Assembly: GCA_038396605.1 (NCBI GenBank) | Contig: CP121690.1 | Location: 310,001 to 374,000 of the forward strand | DNA length: 64,000 nucleotides | Direction of reading: 5' to 3' | Source: Eubacteriales bacterium mix99 | GTDB lineage: Bacteria > Bacillota > Clostridia > Caldicoprobacterales > DTU083 | Part shown: piece by piece, positions 15,519 through 24,850 of the stretch | How the letters are laid out: every line of letters starts with the position of its first letter | Numbering within the stretch: position 1 is the first letter of the stretch | Program-made: the position numbers and the translations under genes | Notes under the pieces: model-generated | Told to the model about the DNA's origin: nothing | Database searches by the model: none | What the model saw: only the letters and a program-made list of their open reading frames with translations

Positions 15519-16661
15519 TTAATATTTTCTCCAGACCATCTTATTAACTACACCCGTATAGCTCTGTATAATCTTTACCACTTTGGAAGATATGTTTTCA
15601 TCGGCATAAGCCGGCACAGATGTTCCATAGTCCCTGTTTTTGCTCATCTCGACAGCAGTATCCACTGCCTGCAGTACCTGCTCCGTGGTAATGCCAGCAA
15701 GTATAAAATTTCCTTTATCCAGTGCTTCAGGACGCTCCGTGGAAGTTCGGATGGAAACTGCTGGAAATGGTAATCCCACTGATACGAAATAGCTGCTTTC
15801 CTCCGGTAATGTACCACTATCGGAAACAACTGCAAAAGCATTTGCCTGCAGTTTGCAGTAATCATGAAATCCAATGGGCTTGTTCTTTATTACCCGCCTA
15901 TCAAACTCAAAGCCCCGTTCGCTAATATATTTGGCACTTCTTGGGTGACAGGAATAGAGAACTGGCATATCATATTTCTCAGCCATCGCATTGACCGCGT
16001 TCATTAAACTGAAAAAATTCTCCTCGGTGTCAATGTTCTCCTCACGGTGCGCAGAAAGCAGAATATACTTTCCCTTTATAAGCCTAAGCTTTTCAAGGAC
16101 ATTGCTTGCCTTGATCTGATTCAAGTTCGCATGCAGGACTTCTGCCATAGGCGAACCGACAACGTAGGTTCGCTCCTGCACTGTTCCTTCACAATTCAGA
16201 TACCTTCTTGCGTGCTCGCTGTAGCATAGGTTTACATCGGCAATATGGTCTACAATCCTGCGATTGGTTTCTTCCGGCAGACATTCGTCAAAACAGCGAT
16301 TTCCCGCCTCCATGTGAAAAATCGGAATATGCAGTCTCTTGGCAGAAATAGCTGACAAGCAGGAATTTGTGTCTCCCAGTATCAACAATGCATCCGGCTT
16401 CTGCTCTGCCATTAGTTTGTAGGATTTTGCAATAATATTTCCTATGGTTTCTCCCAGATCTTTTCCTACAGCGTCAAGGTAATAATCCGGAGCACGAAGC
16501 CCTAAGTCCTCAAAAAATACCTGATTCAGCTCATAATCATAGTTTTGGCCAGTATGTACTAAAATATGATCAAAGTATTGATCACACTTTTTAATAATAG
16601 CTGACATCTTTATGATCTCAGGACGGGTACCAACAATAGTTAATAATTTTAGTTTGCTCAT
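15519..16661 (-). CDS. fnlC: UDP-N-acetylglucosamine 2-epimerase type enzyme (FnlC/WbjD/CapG-like)
   Basis: 380-residue non-hydrolysing 2-epimerase. Family residues are GTRPEIIK at the N-terminus, D97 in GDTNS, E118 in HMEAG, E131 in PEETNRR and H205 in SAHREEN. Because it directly follows FnlA- and FnlB-like genes, it most likely performs the last step to UDP-N-acetyl-L-fucosamine (C2 epimerisation of UDP-6-deoxy-L-talose-type intermediate) rather than making UDP-ManNAc. Acts in the cytosol. Last gene of the operon. Confidence 0.87.
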   Translation of the reverse strand: MSKLKLLTIVGTRPEIIKMSAIIKKCDQYFDHILVHTGQNYDYELNQVFFEDLGLRAPDYYLDAVGKDLGETIGNIIAKSYKLMAEQKPDALLILGDTNSCLSAISAKRLHIPIFHMEAGNRCFDECLPEETNRRIVDHIADVNLCYSEHARRYLNCEGTVQERTYVVGSPMAEVLHANLNQIKASNVLEKLRLIKGKYILLSAHREENIDTEENFFSLMNAVNAMAEKYDMPVLYSCHPRSAKYISERGFEFDRRVIKNKPIGFHDYCKLQANAFAVVSDSGTLPEESSYFVSVGLPFPAVSIRTSTERPEALDKGNFILAGITTEQVLQAVDTAVEMSKNRDYGTSVPAYADENISSKVVKIIQSYTGVVNKMVWRKY

Positions 16662-16689
16662 TTCATTACCTCATGTCACTAAATTTTCT

Positions 16690-17544
16690 TCAGAGTCTGT
16701 AATGCGGATACATCTTTTTATGCTTCAGAGTCCATTGAGCCAGTTCAGATATCATTGTTTCGTAATCCGGAATCAAATAGCTGAATTCATATCTGGTTCG
16801 CTTGAGGGACTTGTCAGCAACGACTCCATCAACAGGGTTGATTTTAATGAAATCATCCTTAAAATAATGATTAAACAATCGGAGCAGATCACATTTGGAA
16901 ATTGCATGATCCGGTACAGTGTTATACAACCCACATACTTTTTCTTTTGCCGCAGCTTCCATTGTTTTAGCAAGCTGCAGTGTCGTTTGACCCGTCCACA
17001 TTGCTTTTGTGTACCCACTGACTTCTCCGGATTGTTTTAAAAACCAGTTTAGAAGTCCGATCCCATTCCGATTGATATCAGGACCAACAATTGAGTTCCG
17101 CAAAGTTACATTCTTGTCATCATTCAACTCGCCCAGGGCTTTTGACCGATCATAAAATGATTCTCCATCTTTAAAATCATCTTCTGTATATTCACCCCGT
17201 TTACCCGAAAAAACACAGTCTGTACTCATATGAATAACCTGGGTATTTGACCCACTGGTTGCTTCAGCCAAAAAATGAGGGAAGTAGGCATTTAGGAAAA
17301 CTGCCAGAGGTTTATCCTGTTCAGCAGATTGATTTAAAATGCCGATGCAGTTTATAACAGTATCAAATTTACCTGCCTCAATAACACCGCGCAGGAACTC
17401 TGTATTCCTTGCATCTCCGGTAATACATTTAATGTAAGCCGATTTACTTCGATCAAATCCCAACACATCATGCCCTTGTTCTTTCAAATACAAGGAAATA
17501 GTATGTCCCGCCATACCATTGCATCCAAGCACTAAAAATTTCAT
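16690..17544 (-). CDS. fnlB: UDP-FucNAc pathway reductase (FnlB/WbjC, CapF-type without cupin)
   Basis: 284-residue short-chain dehydrogenase of the RmlD-like group: LVLGCNGMAGHTI nucleotide site, HMSTDCVFSG, and the catalytic Y-x-x-x-K in SFYDRSKALGEL. It reduces and epimerises the 4-keto intermediate made by FnlA. The start is the ATG at 17544, six bases after GGAGG; a TTG 12 nt further up overlaps that ribosome site. It lacks the C-terminal cupin domain found in CapF. Placed between fnlA and fnlC. Confidence 0.82.
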   Translation of the reverse strand: MKFLVLGCNGMAGHTISLYLKEQGHDVLGFDRSKSAYIKCITGDARNTEFLRGVIEAGKFDTVINCIGILNQSAEQDKPLAVFLNAYFPHFLAEATSGSNTQVIHMSTDCVFSGKRGEYTEDDFKDGESFYDRSKALGELNDDKNVTLRNSIVGPDINRNGIGLLNWFLKQSGEVSGYTKAMWTGQTTLQLAKTMEAAAKEKVCGLYNTVPDHAISKCDLLRLFNHYFKDDFIKINPVDGVVADKSLKRTRYEFSYLIPDYETMISELAQWTLKHKKMYPHYRL

Positions 17545-17635
17545 GGTATCCTCCAATCATATTCCTAAATTATGCATAACAATGAACCGATTTTCTCTTT
17601 AGCTGAGAGACACAAGTCGTTCCTGAACAAAGAAC

Positions 17636-18733
17636 TCACTCAACATTATCTTTGGAGGTTGCAGCTTCCTGCTTTGAGCTTTCAATCTCCCATTCATCAA
17701 TTTCATTTCTAATGTACTCAAGAGACAAAAGCTTTTCTTTGACCTGTTTCAGGTTAAAAAGTTGCGTATTATTGGAATTGAACTCTGTAAGAATGTTCCG
17801 CCGAGTATCTCCTTTAATAAAATACTTATCATAATTCAAATTCCGCTTATCACAGGGAACCTGATAAAAATTCCCCAGATCAATGGCATGTGCGCATTCT
17901 TCATTCGTCAGCAGTGTTTCATACATCTTTTCCCCGTGACGAATTCCAATAATCTTTATCTCATCATTTGAATGAAACAACTCCTTTACTGCCTGCGCAA
18001 GAACACCAATTGTGCATGCTGGCGCTTTCTGTACAAGGATATCTCCCGAAACGCCATGTTCAAAAGCAAACAGTACCAAGTTCACAGCTTCATCCAGTGA
18101 CATAATAAACCTTGTCATTTTAGGCTCGGTAATAGTGATTGGTTTTCCTGCCTTGATCTGTTCGATCCAAAGTGGAATAACGGACCCGCGGGAACACATA
18201 ACATTGCCATATCTTGTACAACAGATTTTCGTTCTTTCTGGTTGAACAGTACGCGATTTTGCAACGATAACCTTTTCCATCATGGCTTTAGAGGTGCCCA
18301 TTGCATTAACCGGATAAGCAGCCTTATCGGTAGAAAGGCAAATAACTGTCTTTACTCCGGCTTCAATCGCTGCTGTCAATACATTGTCCGTGCCAAGTAC
18401 ATTTGTCTTAACAGCTTCCAGTGGAAAAAATTCACAGGACGGAACTTGCTTTAACGCAGCCGCATGGAATATATAATCCACTGCATGCATAGCATTTTTA
18501 ACGGATGCCAAGTCCCGAACGTCTCCAATAAAGAACTTGATCTTGTCAGATACTTCCGGCATGTTCGCCTGAAACTCATGACGCATATCGTCCTGTTTCT
18601 TTTCATCACGTGAAAAAATGCGAATCTCACCAATATCTGTTTTTAAGAAACGATTTAATACAGCGTTACCAAAAGATCCGGTACCGCCGGTAATCATCAG
18701 TACTTTGTCTTTAAAAAACTTTGATGCATTCAT
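17636..18733 (-). CDS. fnlA: UDP-GlcNAc 4,6-dehydratase/5-epimerase (FnlA/WbjB/CapE-like)
   Basis: 365 residues from ATG 18733 (AAAGGAGACATAGTG before it; the longer frame to 18805 has no ribosome site and overlaps the upstream gene). TGGTGSFG binds NADP. HAAALKQVP and the M-x-x-x-K catalytic motif (NAMGTSKAMME) replace the usual Y-x-x-x-K, as in CapE/FlaA1 relatives. First step from UDP-GlcNAc to UDP-L-FucNAc. The ending SSKQEAATSKDNVE is low complexity and probably dispensable. Confidence 0.87.
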   Translation of the reverse strand: MNASKFFKDKVLMITGGTGSFGNAVLNRFLKTDIGEIRIFSRDEKKQDDMRHEFQANMPEVSDKIKFFIGDVRDLASVKNAMHAVDYIFHAAALKQVPSCEFFPLEAVKTNVLGTDNVLTAAIEAGVKTVICLSTDKAAYPVNAMGTSKAMMEKVIVAKSRTVQPERTKICCTRYGNVMCSRGSVIPLWIEQIKAGKPITITEPKMTRFIMSLDEAVNLVLFAFEHGVSGDILVQKAPACTIGVLAQAVKELFHSNDEIKIIGIRHGEKMYETLLTNEECAHAIDLGNFYQVPCDKRNLNYDKYFIKGDTRRNILTEFNSNNTQLFNLKQVKEKLLSLEYIRNEIDEWEIESSKQEAATSKDNVE

Positions 18734-18805
18734 CACTATGTCTCCTTTATAAACATACCCTATAAATTCTGCATTTGTTGCCCTGCGGATCTCATCATTT
18801 TTCAC

Positions 18806-20038
18806 TCAATCTCTGCCGAATAAATCTCTCGTATATACTTTCTCCTTCACGTCACTCAGACACTTGTCATACCTGTTGGCGACGATGACATGACTTATCG
18901 CTTTAAATCTTTTTAAATCATTTACCACTTTACTGCCAAAAAATGTGCTGCCATTCTCCAATGTTGGTTCGTATACAACAACAATCGCCCCTTTAGCCTT
19001 AATACGTTTCATGATACCTTGAATGCTACTCTGTCGGAAGTTATCGGAGTTTTTCTTCATGGTTAGCCTATACACACCGATGATTACTTCTTTCTCCTTG
19101 CTTTTGTCAAATTCGCTATCTGCTCCATAAGCTCCGGAAATCTCCAATACACGATCGGCGATATAGTCCTTTCTTGTACGGTTGCTTTCCACGATTGCCT
19201 CAATCAGATTCTCAGGAACATCTGCATAATTAGCTAAAAGCTGCTTCGTATCTTTTGGCAGACAATATCCACCATATCCAAAACTCGGGTTGTTGTAATG
19301 GCTCCCAATTCGTGGATCCAGGCATACGCCATCTATAATCTGGTGCGTATCCAATCCTTTCATTTCCGCATATGTATCCAGTTCATTAAAATAGGACACA
19401 CGCAGCGCAAGATATGTATTGGCAAACAATTTAACCGACTCTGCTTCTGTATATCCCATAATCAGCGTGTCAACGTTCTCTTTGATCGCGCCTTCCTGCA
19501 AAAGCCCGGCAAAAATATTCGCTGCTTTCACCAATCTTGGGCTCTGCGTATCCGTTCCCACTATGATACGGGACGGATAAAGGTTATCATAAAGAGCCTT
19601 GGATTCACGAAGAAATTCCGGATTAAAGATAATATTGTCACAATGGTATTTCTCCCGTACAGACGATGTGTAACCTACTGGAACGGTAGACTTGACGACC
19701 ATAATCGCATCCGGATTATACTGGATGACCAGTTTAATAACCGCCTCTACAGCAGATGTATCGAAGAAATTTTTCTTGCTGTCATAATTGGTCGGTGTTG
19801 CAATGACTACAAAATCAGCGTCTACATATGCTGCCTTCGCATCCAATGTAGCTGTAAGATTCAAATCCTTCTCAGACAAATATTCTTCTATGTAATCATC
19901 CTGGATAGGGCTCTTTCTATGATTAATAAGTCCCACTTTTTCCGGAACGATATCTACAGCCATTACCTCATGATACTGGGATAAAAGCGTAGCAATCGAC
20001 AACCCAACGTATCCTGTCCCTGCTACTGCAATCTTCAA
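18806..20038 (-). CDS. ugd: UDP-glucose 6-dehydrogenase
   Basis: 410 residues. [10 protein letters not shown] at the N-terminus binds NAD. Catalytic Cys259 lies in [13 protein letters not shown], with [10 protein letters not shown] for the substrate and KSTVPVGYT. It oxidises UDP-glucose to UDP-glucuronate in the cytosol, feeding the epimerase encoded next to it (20064-21152). Together they supply uronic acids, giving the polymer carboxyl groups. The first residue follows AGGAACGTGAGGTATTTTG. Confidence 0.92.
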   Translation of the reverse strand: MKIAVAGTGYVGLSIATLLSQYHEVMAVDIVPEKVGLINHRKSPIQDDYIEEYLSEKDLNLTATLDAKAAYVDADFVVIATPTNYDSKKNFFDTSAVEAVIKLVIQYNPDAIMVVKSTVPVGYTSSVREKYHCDNIIFNPEFLRESKALYDNLYPSRIIVGTDTQSPRLVKAANIFAGLLQEGAIKENVDTLIMGYTEAESVKLFANTYLALRVSYFNELDTYAEMKGLDTHQIIDGVCLDPRIGSHYNNPSFGYGGYCLPKDTKQLLANYADVPENLIEAIVESNRTRKDYIADRVLEISGAYGADSEFDKSKEKEVIIGVYRLTMKKNSDNFRQSSIQGIMKRIKAKGAIVVVYEPTLENGSTFFGSKVVNDLKRFKAISHVIVANRYDKCLSDVKEKVYTRDLFGRD

Positions 20039-20063
20039 AATACCTCACGTTCCTTTCTCTTAC

Positions 20064-21152
20064 TCAATCCATATAAAACTCTTTATACCATTGGGCAAAC
20101 TTGCGAAGCCCATCCCTTAAACCAGTACTTGGTTTAAACCCAAAGTCCTGTTCCAGTGCACTTGTATCGGCATAGGTAACAGGCACGTCCCCTGGCTGCA
20201 TGGGAACCAGCTTTTCATGTGCTTCAAAATCGTAATCCTTGTCCAATACTCCTGCTCGCACCAATTCCTGTTGAAGAATGTCCACAAAATCAAGCAAATT
20301 CTCCGGATGATTGTTTCCGATATTGTAAATCGCAGCAGGAGGAATGGGAAGACCATCCTCCCCGGTAACTCGTTTCGGAGCACCACACATCACGCGTTTT
20401 ATGCCTTCAACGATATCGTCAATATAAGTAAAATCCCTCTTACAATTGCCGTAATTGAAAATCTGAATGGTTTCATTGTTTCGCAGCTTGTTTGTAAAAC
20501 TAAAATAAGCCATATCCGGTCTCCCTGCAGGCCCATAAACCGTAAAGAACCGCAGCCCGGTTGATGGGATATTATACAGTTTACTGTAAGCATGAGCCAT
20601 AAGTTCATTGCTCCTCTTTGTCGCAGCATAAAGACTGACCGGGTTGTCCACCATATCTTTGGTAGAATATGGAACCTTCTTATTATAACCATAAACAGAT
20701 GAGGAAGAAGCATATACAAGATGTTTTACACCTACAGAGTCTCCGTCATAGGAATGTCGGCATGCCTCCAGGATGTTATAAAATCCAATAATGTTTGATT
20801 CTATATATACATCAGGGTTTGTAATGGAATAACGGACACCTGCCTGGGCAGCCAGATTGACTACAATGGATGGCTTATAATGTTTAAATATGTTATCAAT
20901 AATGCCTCTATCCGCAATAGAGCCTTTTAGGAACGTCCAAACGGATCCTAAACATTCGTCTGCACACTTTTTAATCTGCTCAAGCCGATATTTCTTGATG
21001 CCCACATCATAGTAATCACTCATATTGTCTATCCCAATAATATGCACATGGGATGTTGTGCGTAGCAGCTCCAGCACTAAATTAGATCCGATAAAGCCAG
21101 CTGCTCCTGTGATAAGATAAGTTTCCTCACAATGTACTTCTCCGCTTTGCAA
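20064..21152 (-). CDS. UDP-glucuronate 4-epimerase (CapI/LspL-like)
   Basis: 362-residue extended SDR enzyme: TGAAGFIGSNL, LAAQAGVRYSI, SSSSVYG, Y-x-x-x-K in LYAATKRSNE, and GLRFFTVYGPAGRPDMA, a signature of UDP-glucuronate epimerases. It interconverts UDP-GlcA and UDP-GalA. The short N-terminal extension (MQSGEVHCEE) before the Rossmann fold is slightly longer than usual. Next to ugd in the operon. Confidence 0.88.
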   Translation of the reverse strand: MQSGEVHCEETYLITGAAGFIGSNLVLELLRTTSHVHIIGIDNMSDYYDVGIKKYRLEQIKKCADECLGSVWTFLKGSIADRGIIDNIFKHYKPSIVVNLAAQAGVRYSITNPDVYIESNIIGFYNILEACRHSYDGDSVGVKHLVYASSSSVYGYNKKVPYSTKDMVDNPVSLYAATKRSNELMAHAYSKLYNIPSTGLRFFTVYGPAGRPDMAYFSFTNKLRNNETIQIFNYGNCKRDFTYIDDIVEGIKRVMCGAPKRVTGEDGLPIPPAAIYNIGNNHPENLLDFVDILQQELVRAGVLDKDYDFEAHEKLVPMQPGDVPVTYADTSALEQDFGFKPSTGLRDGLRKFAQWYKEFYMD

Positions 21153-21211
21153 TTCTAATTCTCCTTTGCCTTTTGGAAGTCCCTCTGCTATTTACTTCAT
21201 TATCTTTAAAT

Positions 21212-22702
21212 TCATCGGTGCAAGCTGTATTGTATCTTCTTCGCTTTACTTCTAAATTTTCTAACGAATCCAAAGTTTAGAAGTTCTTCTTTCATTTGCG
21301 GAAACAGTAATAAGACAGCAAAATAGATAATAACACAAATCAAAATGGAAACAAAAGACCAAACGACATTTTGGCTTATTTGCTGAAGAGCGAAACCCAC
21401 AACTCCCATAACAATTGAAGAAACGATAGCAGGATATACATTTTTCATAATCGAGTAAGTCGAAATCCCAAAACAATACCACAATATTATCAACCCAGTT
21501 ATTACGCCCTGTATTCGGACTAATGAACGCCCTATATACAATGCCCTAAAACCTATCGGAGTTAAAATCATCAATATAATAACGAGAAACACCAAATGGA
21601 TACACTGCGATAACAAAGAAAGTTTTGGCTTTCCTTTGCTCCTATAAACCTCACTGTTGTAATGCCCAAAAATAATTGTAAACGCACTGGTAAGTGACCA
21701 CAGCCCTATAAATTCCGAAGCCTCCATCCATTGACTCCCAAGCAGAATTTGGGTGGCCAAGTCTCGATATAGGAACAGTCCTATGCCCATCGGCATAACC
21801 AGAACTGCTACATATCTTTGAAATTTAAAAAAAGTATTCCGAAATGCCGATTCATCATTTTGATACCTGGAAAGAGCGGAAAACAAAACCGGGGTTGTAG
21901 CGCCAGTTATAATCGCCATATAGGCGTTGACTGTCGTCATGGATGTTTTGTACAGGCCAAGATAATGCTCATTTAAAAACCTTCCAACTATAAAAATATC
22001 AACATTTGATGTTAGCCATATTGATATCTGCTCGAAAAGAGACCAAAGGCTAAAAGATAACATTTCTTTTAGTTTATCAAAGCTATAAAATAATTGAGGC
22101 TTCCAAGGCGACTTTACAGTCAATATAACAGCATTAGCTATCTCTTTGAGTAAATTACCAAATATGATTGCCCAGTAACTTTTAAGCAATATAGCCAGAG
22201 GTACGGTAATAACTAACGGAATAAGCGATGTAACCAATCGTGCTTTGAACAGTGTTTTAAAATCAAAGTTACGCCTATATAATGCCGTTTGTATACTGGA
22301 AAAAGATAATATAGGGATAGCCAACCCAGCTACAACGATCGCTTTCTCTTTCCCCTCATTCCCTACAAGCTTTGCGATCGGATCGGCAAAGACAAAAATA
22401 GTGAACCAGATTATCAACGAAAAGATAAAGTTTGTCCAAAACGCAACGTTCGTACTGTCAGCCAGATCCTTTTTATCCTTAAACTCATGCTGTACAATAT
22501 ATTTTTGGAATCCAGCATCCGTAAACATATCAGAAAAACTGATGACCATCGTTATTGTCGCAACCACTCCAAAAACTTCCGGAGCAAGAACTCTCGCCAA
22601 TATCATATTGGTAATAGGCGAAATTAGCTTGCTTACTATTTCAGTAATGGATGACCACTTAGTCGATGACGATATCTTCTTATTTAGATTGTTTTGTTTC
22701 AT
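21212..22702 (-). CDS. Wzx-type polysaccharide flippase (MOP superfamily)
   Basis: 496 residues with about 12-14 predicted membrane helices and the family start KISSSTKWSSITEIVSKLISPITNMILARVL...FGVVA. It moves undecaprenyl-diphosphate-linked repeat units across the membrane. The start overlaps the 3' end of the CapA-like gene by 23 nt (start 22702; AAGGAATGCAAA ahead), implying translational coupling. It pairs with the EpsG-like polymerase in the same operon as a Wzx/Wzy system. Confidence 0.85.
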   Translation of the reverse strand: MKQNNLNKKISSSTKWSSITEIVSKLISPITNMILARVLAPEVFGVVATITMVISFSDMFTDAGFQKYIVQHEFKDKKDLADSTNVAFWTNFIFSLIIWFTIFVFADPIAKLVGNEGKEKAIVVAGLAIPILSFSSIQTALYRRNFDFKTLFKARLVTSLIPLVITVPLAILLKSYWAIIFGNLLKEIANAVILTVKSPWKPQLFYSFDKLKEMLSFSLWSLFEQISIWLTSNVDIFIVGRFLNEHYLGLYKTSMTTVNAYMAIITGATTPVLFSALSRYQNDESAFRNTFFKFQRYVAVLVMPMGIGLFLYRDLATQILLGSQWMEASEFIGLWSLTSAFTIIFGHYNSEVYRSKGKPKLSLLSQCIHLVFLVIILMILTPIGFRALYIGRSLVRIQGVITGLIILWYCFGISTYSIMKNVYPAIVSSIVMGVVGFALQQISQNVVWSFVSILICVIIYFAVLLLFPQMKEELLNFGFVRKFRSKAKKIQYSLHR

Positions 22703-23837
22703 TTTGCATTCCTTGCCTTATTAATTCGTTATGAGCTTCACATACAAAATAATTCCACAGCTTGAGAAACTCCTTTTCTCTGTAATTCCGACGAATAGAT
22801 TTATCAACAAATTTTTTTCCTAAAAATTTGCTAAGTACTCTGAACCACAGAGAAGATATATGCTTCCCTTGTAAAGCACGTAAATAGACAGGCAACATTT
22901 CAGTTGCAAACTCATCATATTTTTCTTGAACTATTTTATCAGACTTTATCTCATCAGATCGTTTCCAGAATTCTTTGAAAATATCTTTTTGCTCATTCTC
23001 GTTTGCAAGCCTCACAGCATTCCCATTTTTTATAATCGGATGATAAATGATTGAAACATTGGCTTTAGGTGATACATTCAATTCAATTAAAAGAGCTGTT
23101 TTCCAGTATTTGCTATCTGAGCCATCAAATAAAAAATTTCCTTGACCATACACTATATTCCCATCACCATATTTCTCCTCACATCCAATACAATGGGAAT
23201 GTTGACATACAACAAGATTTGCACCCTTATCAACCATTTTCCTGCAAACTCTTTGTAGGTAAGGAGAAGGATACCTATAATGTTCCTTTCCTCCATGATA
23301 TAAGACAATAACATAATCAACTTTACTCTTAAGATCAAAAATATGATCCAAACTTACAAGTGGATCAAACGGGTTCGCACCACCATGATTTCCACCTGCA
23401 ATAGAAAATTCATGCTCAGCACAGCAATAAATTCCTATTTTTAAATTCTCATATTTGCATATATAAGGACGTTCAGCCTTGAATAGACTTCTCCCGGCAC
23501 CTGCATATTTAATGCCAGCTTTATCAAGTGCTTTAATTGTAGATAAAAGTCCTTGCTCACCCTGATCAAGAATGTGATTATTGGCCAGTGTAAAAAAATC
23601 AACATTAAGTTTGTTCATCCCATTAATCATAATTTCCGGAGCAATTAAGTTAGGACCACACTTTTTTATCGGAGACCGTACATCCGTTAACGGAGTTTCA
23701 AGATTGAAAATCCGAAAATCTGCCTGTTCTAAAATTAGTCCTAACTTATCATCCATCAATTTTCCCATTTGGCCCGTTGAAAATTGCTTATAATTGCTCT
23801 CTGTTGGAACTAAATCAGCACCGATTAATAATCTCAT
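22680..23837 (-). CDS. CapA-like metallophosphatase (PGA_cap family), cytosolic form
   Basis: 385 residues with family motifs LIGADLVP, FNLETPLTD, LANNHILDQGEQG, LYHGGKEHY and CQHSHCIGCEEKYGDGNIVYGQGNFLFD. Unlike CapA of the poly-gamma-glutamate capsule, it has no N-terminal membrane helix or signal. Family members with this fold occur in poly-glutamate synthesis and in many polysaccharide clusters, with unclear roles. Its partners here are an opine-synthase-like and a TupA-like gene, so a role in adding amino-acid groups to the glycan is plausible (inference). Confidence 0.78.
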   Translation of the reverse strand: MRLLIGADLVPTESNYKQFSTGQMGKLMDDKLGLILEQADFRIFNLETPLTDVRSPIKKCGPNLIAPEIMINGMNKLNVDFFTLANNHILDQGEQGLLSTIKALDKAGIKYAGAGRSLFKAERPYICKYENLKIGIYCCAEHEFSIAGGNHGGANPFDPLVSLDHIFDLKSKVDYVIVLYHGGKEHYRYPSPYLQRVCRKMVDKGANLVVCQHSHCIGCEEKYGDGNIVYGQGNFLFDGSDSKYWKTALLIELNVSPKANVSIIYHPIIKNGNAVRLANENEQKDIFKEFWKRSDEIKSDKIVQEKYDEFATEMLPVYLRALQGKHISSLWFRVLSKFLGKKFVDKSIRRNYREKEFLKLWNYFVCEAHNELIRQGMQNETKQSK

Positions 23838-23884
23838 ACTTCTCCTTAAAATACCATAAAGTTTTTATTTGGAAACTCTTCTTT

Positions 23885-24832
23885 TTACTTTATTGTTCTG
23901 TTATTTAATACAACACCATTTTTAGCGTATAATGCATTTCTTAAGACATCATTAATGTCTCCTTCAATCAGTCTATCGATATAACTATAGACCGCAGAGG
24001 AAATATTGGCAGAAGCTGTTTTGTAAAATAAAGAAGGTGTGTGATCAACAACATAATGCAATATACCGCCTTCAGAATAGACAGGATCTTGAATCGTTGT
24101 TGGTATACTCGATTCTATTCCTCCATTCCGATCACAACTAATATCAATGATCATAGCCCCTTTCTTCATTCTTTTTAAATCTTCATGATATATAATATGA
24201 TCATTTCTTGAAGAATCCCATAATATTGCATTCACTATTACATCATAATTCGGAAGTTCTCTACGCAATAGCACATCCATTTTTCTGCTATATACTGTAA
24301 CATTTGCTCCCAGTAACGTTAAGATTTTCAAAGCTCCGCTACCTACATTTCCTCTGCCGATAAGTGCGACTTTGGCATCATATGGCATCTGGCCATAACA
24401 TTGAAATGCATGCATTATTGCTGCTTCTCCAGCTATCTCATTATTACGCCAAAAAACATGTCGACCACCTTCAAACATATCTTCCCATGCAAATGCTGTC
24501 AAACCACCTCTAATGATTGCATTCCTGATAGGCTTATTTTGGACTGCATGCAGCCAACCAAATATAGTCTGATTATGTAAACCTGTTAGGTATTCAGCAT
24601 CCCCGATCTTAGGATCGCAGATAATGTCTTTCTTCAGTGCCTCTTCTCGATCAACCATATGCACACCATGTATGGCAGCATAATCATCATCAGAGTATCC
24701 AAGAACGTTCCCGTATCCATGCTGAAAATAAAGATGATCCCGATTTTTTATCTTAGATAAATCTGGCGGAACTATAGCCCGACGCCTTTCGTTTTCCTTT
24801 TTATTAATTGGGAAACCTATGGTCCTTTTCAT
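23885..24832 (-). CDS. N5-(carboxyethyl)ornithine synthase-like dehydrogenase
   Basis: 315 residues, the usual length of this family, related to alanine dehydrogenase. Landmarks are IGFPINKKENERRRAIVPPD at the N-terminus, FGWLHAVQNK, AWEDMFEGGRHVFWRNNEIAGEAA, the NAD(P) site ALIGRGNVGSGA, IDISCDRNGGIESS and HYVVDHTPSLFYKTAS. Characterised members reductively join pyruvate to the side-chain amine of ornithine (or lysine). Placed between a CapA-like and a TupA-like ATP-grasp gene inside a polysaccharide operon, it probably makes a carboxyethyl amino acid for attachment to the glycan (inference). Confidence 0.82.
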   Translation of the reverse strand: MKRTIGFPINKKENERRRAIVPPDLSKIKNRDHLYFQHGYGNVLGYSDDDYAAIHGVHMVDREEALKKDIICDPKIGDAEYLTGLHNQTIFGWLHAVQNKPIRNAIIRGGLTAFAWEDMFEGGRHVFWRNNEIAGEAAIMHAFQCYGQMPYDAKVALIGRGNVGSGALKILTLLGANVTVYSRKMDVLLRRELPNYDVIVNAILWDSSRNDHIIYHEDLKRMKKGAMIIDISCDRNGGIESSIPTTIQDPVYSEGGILHYVVDHTPSLFYKTASANISSAVYSYIDRLIEGDINDVLRNALYAKNGVVLNNRTIK

Positions 24833-24850
24833 AATAATTGGCCTTCCTTC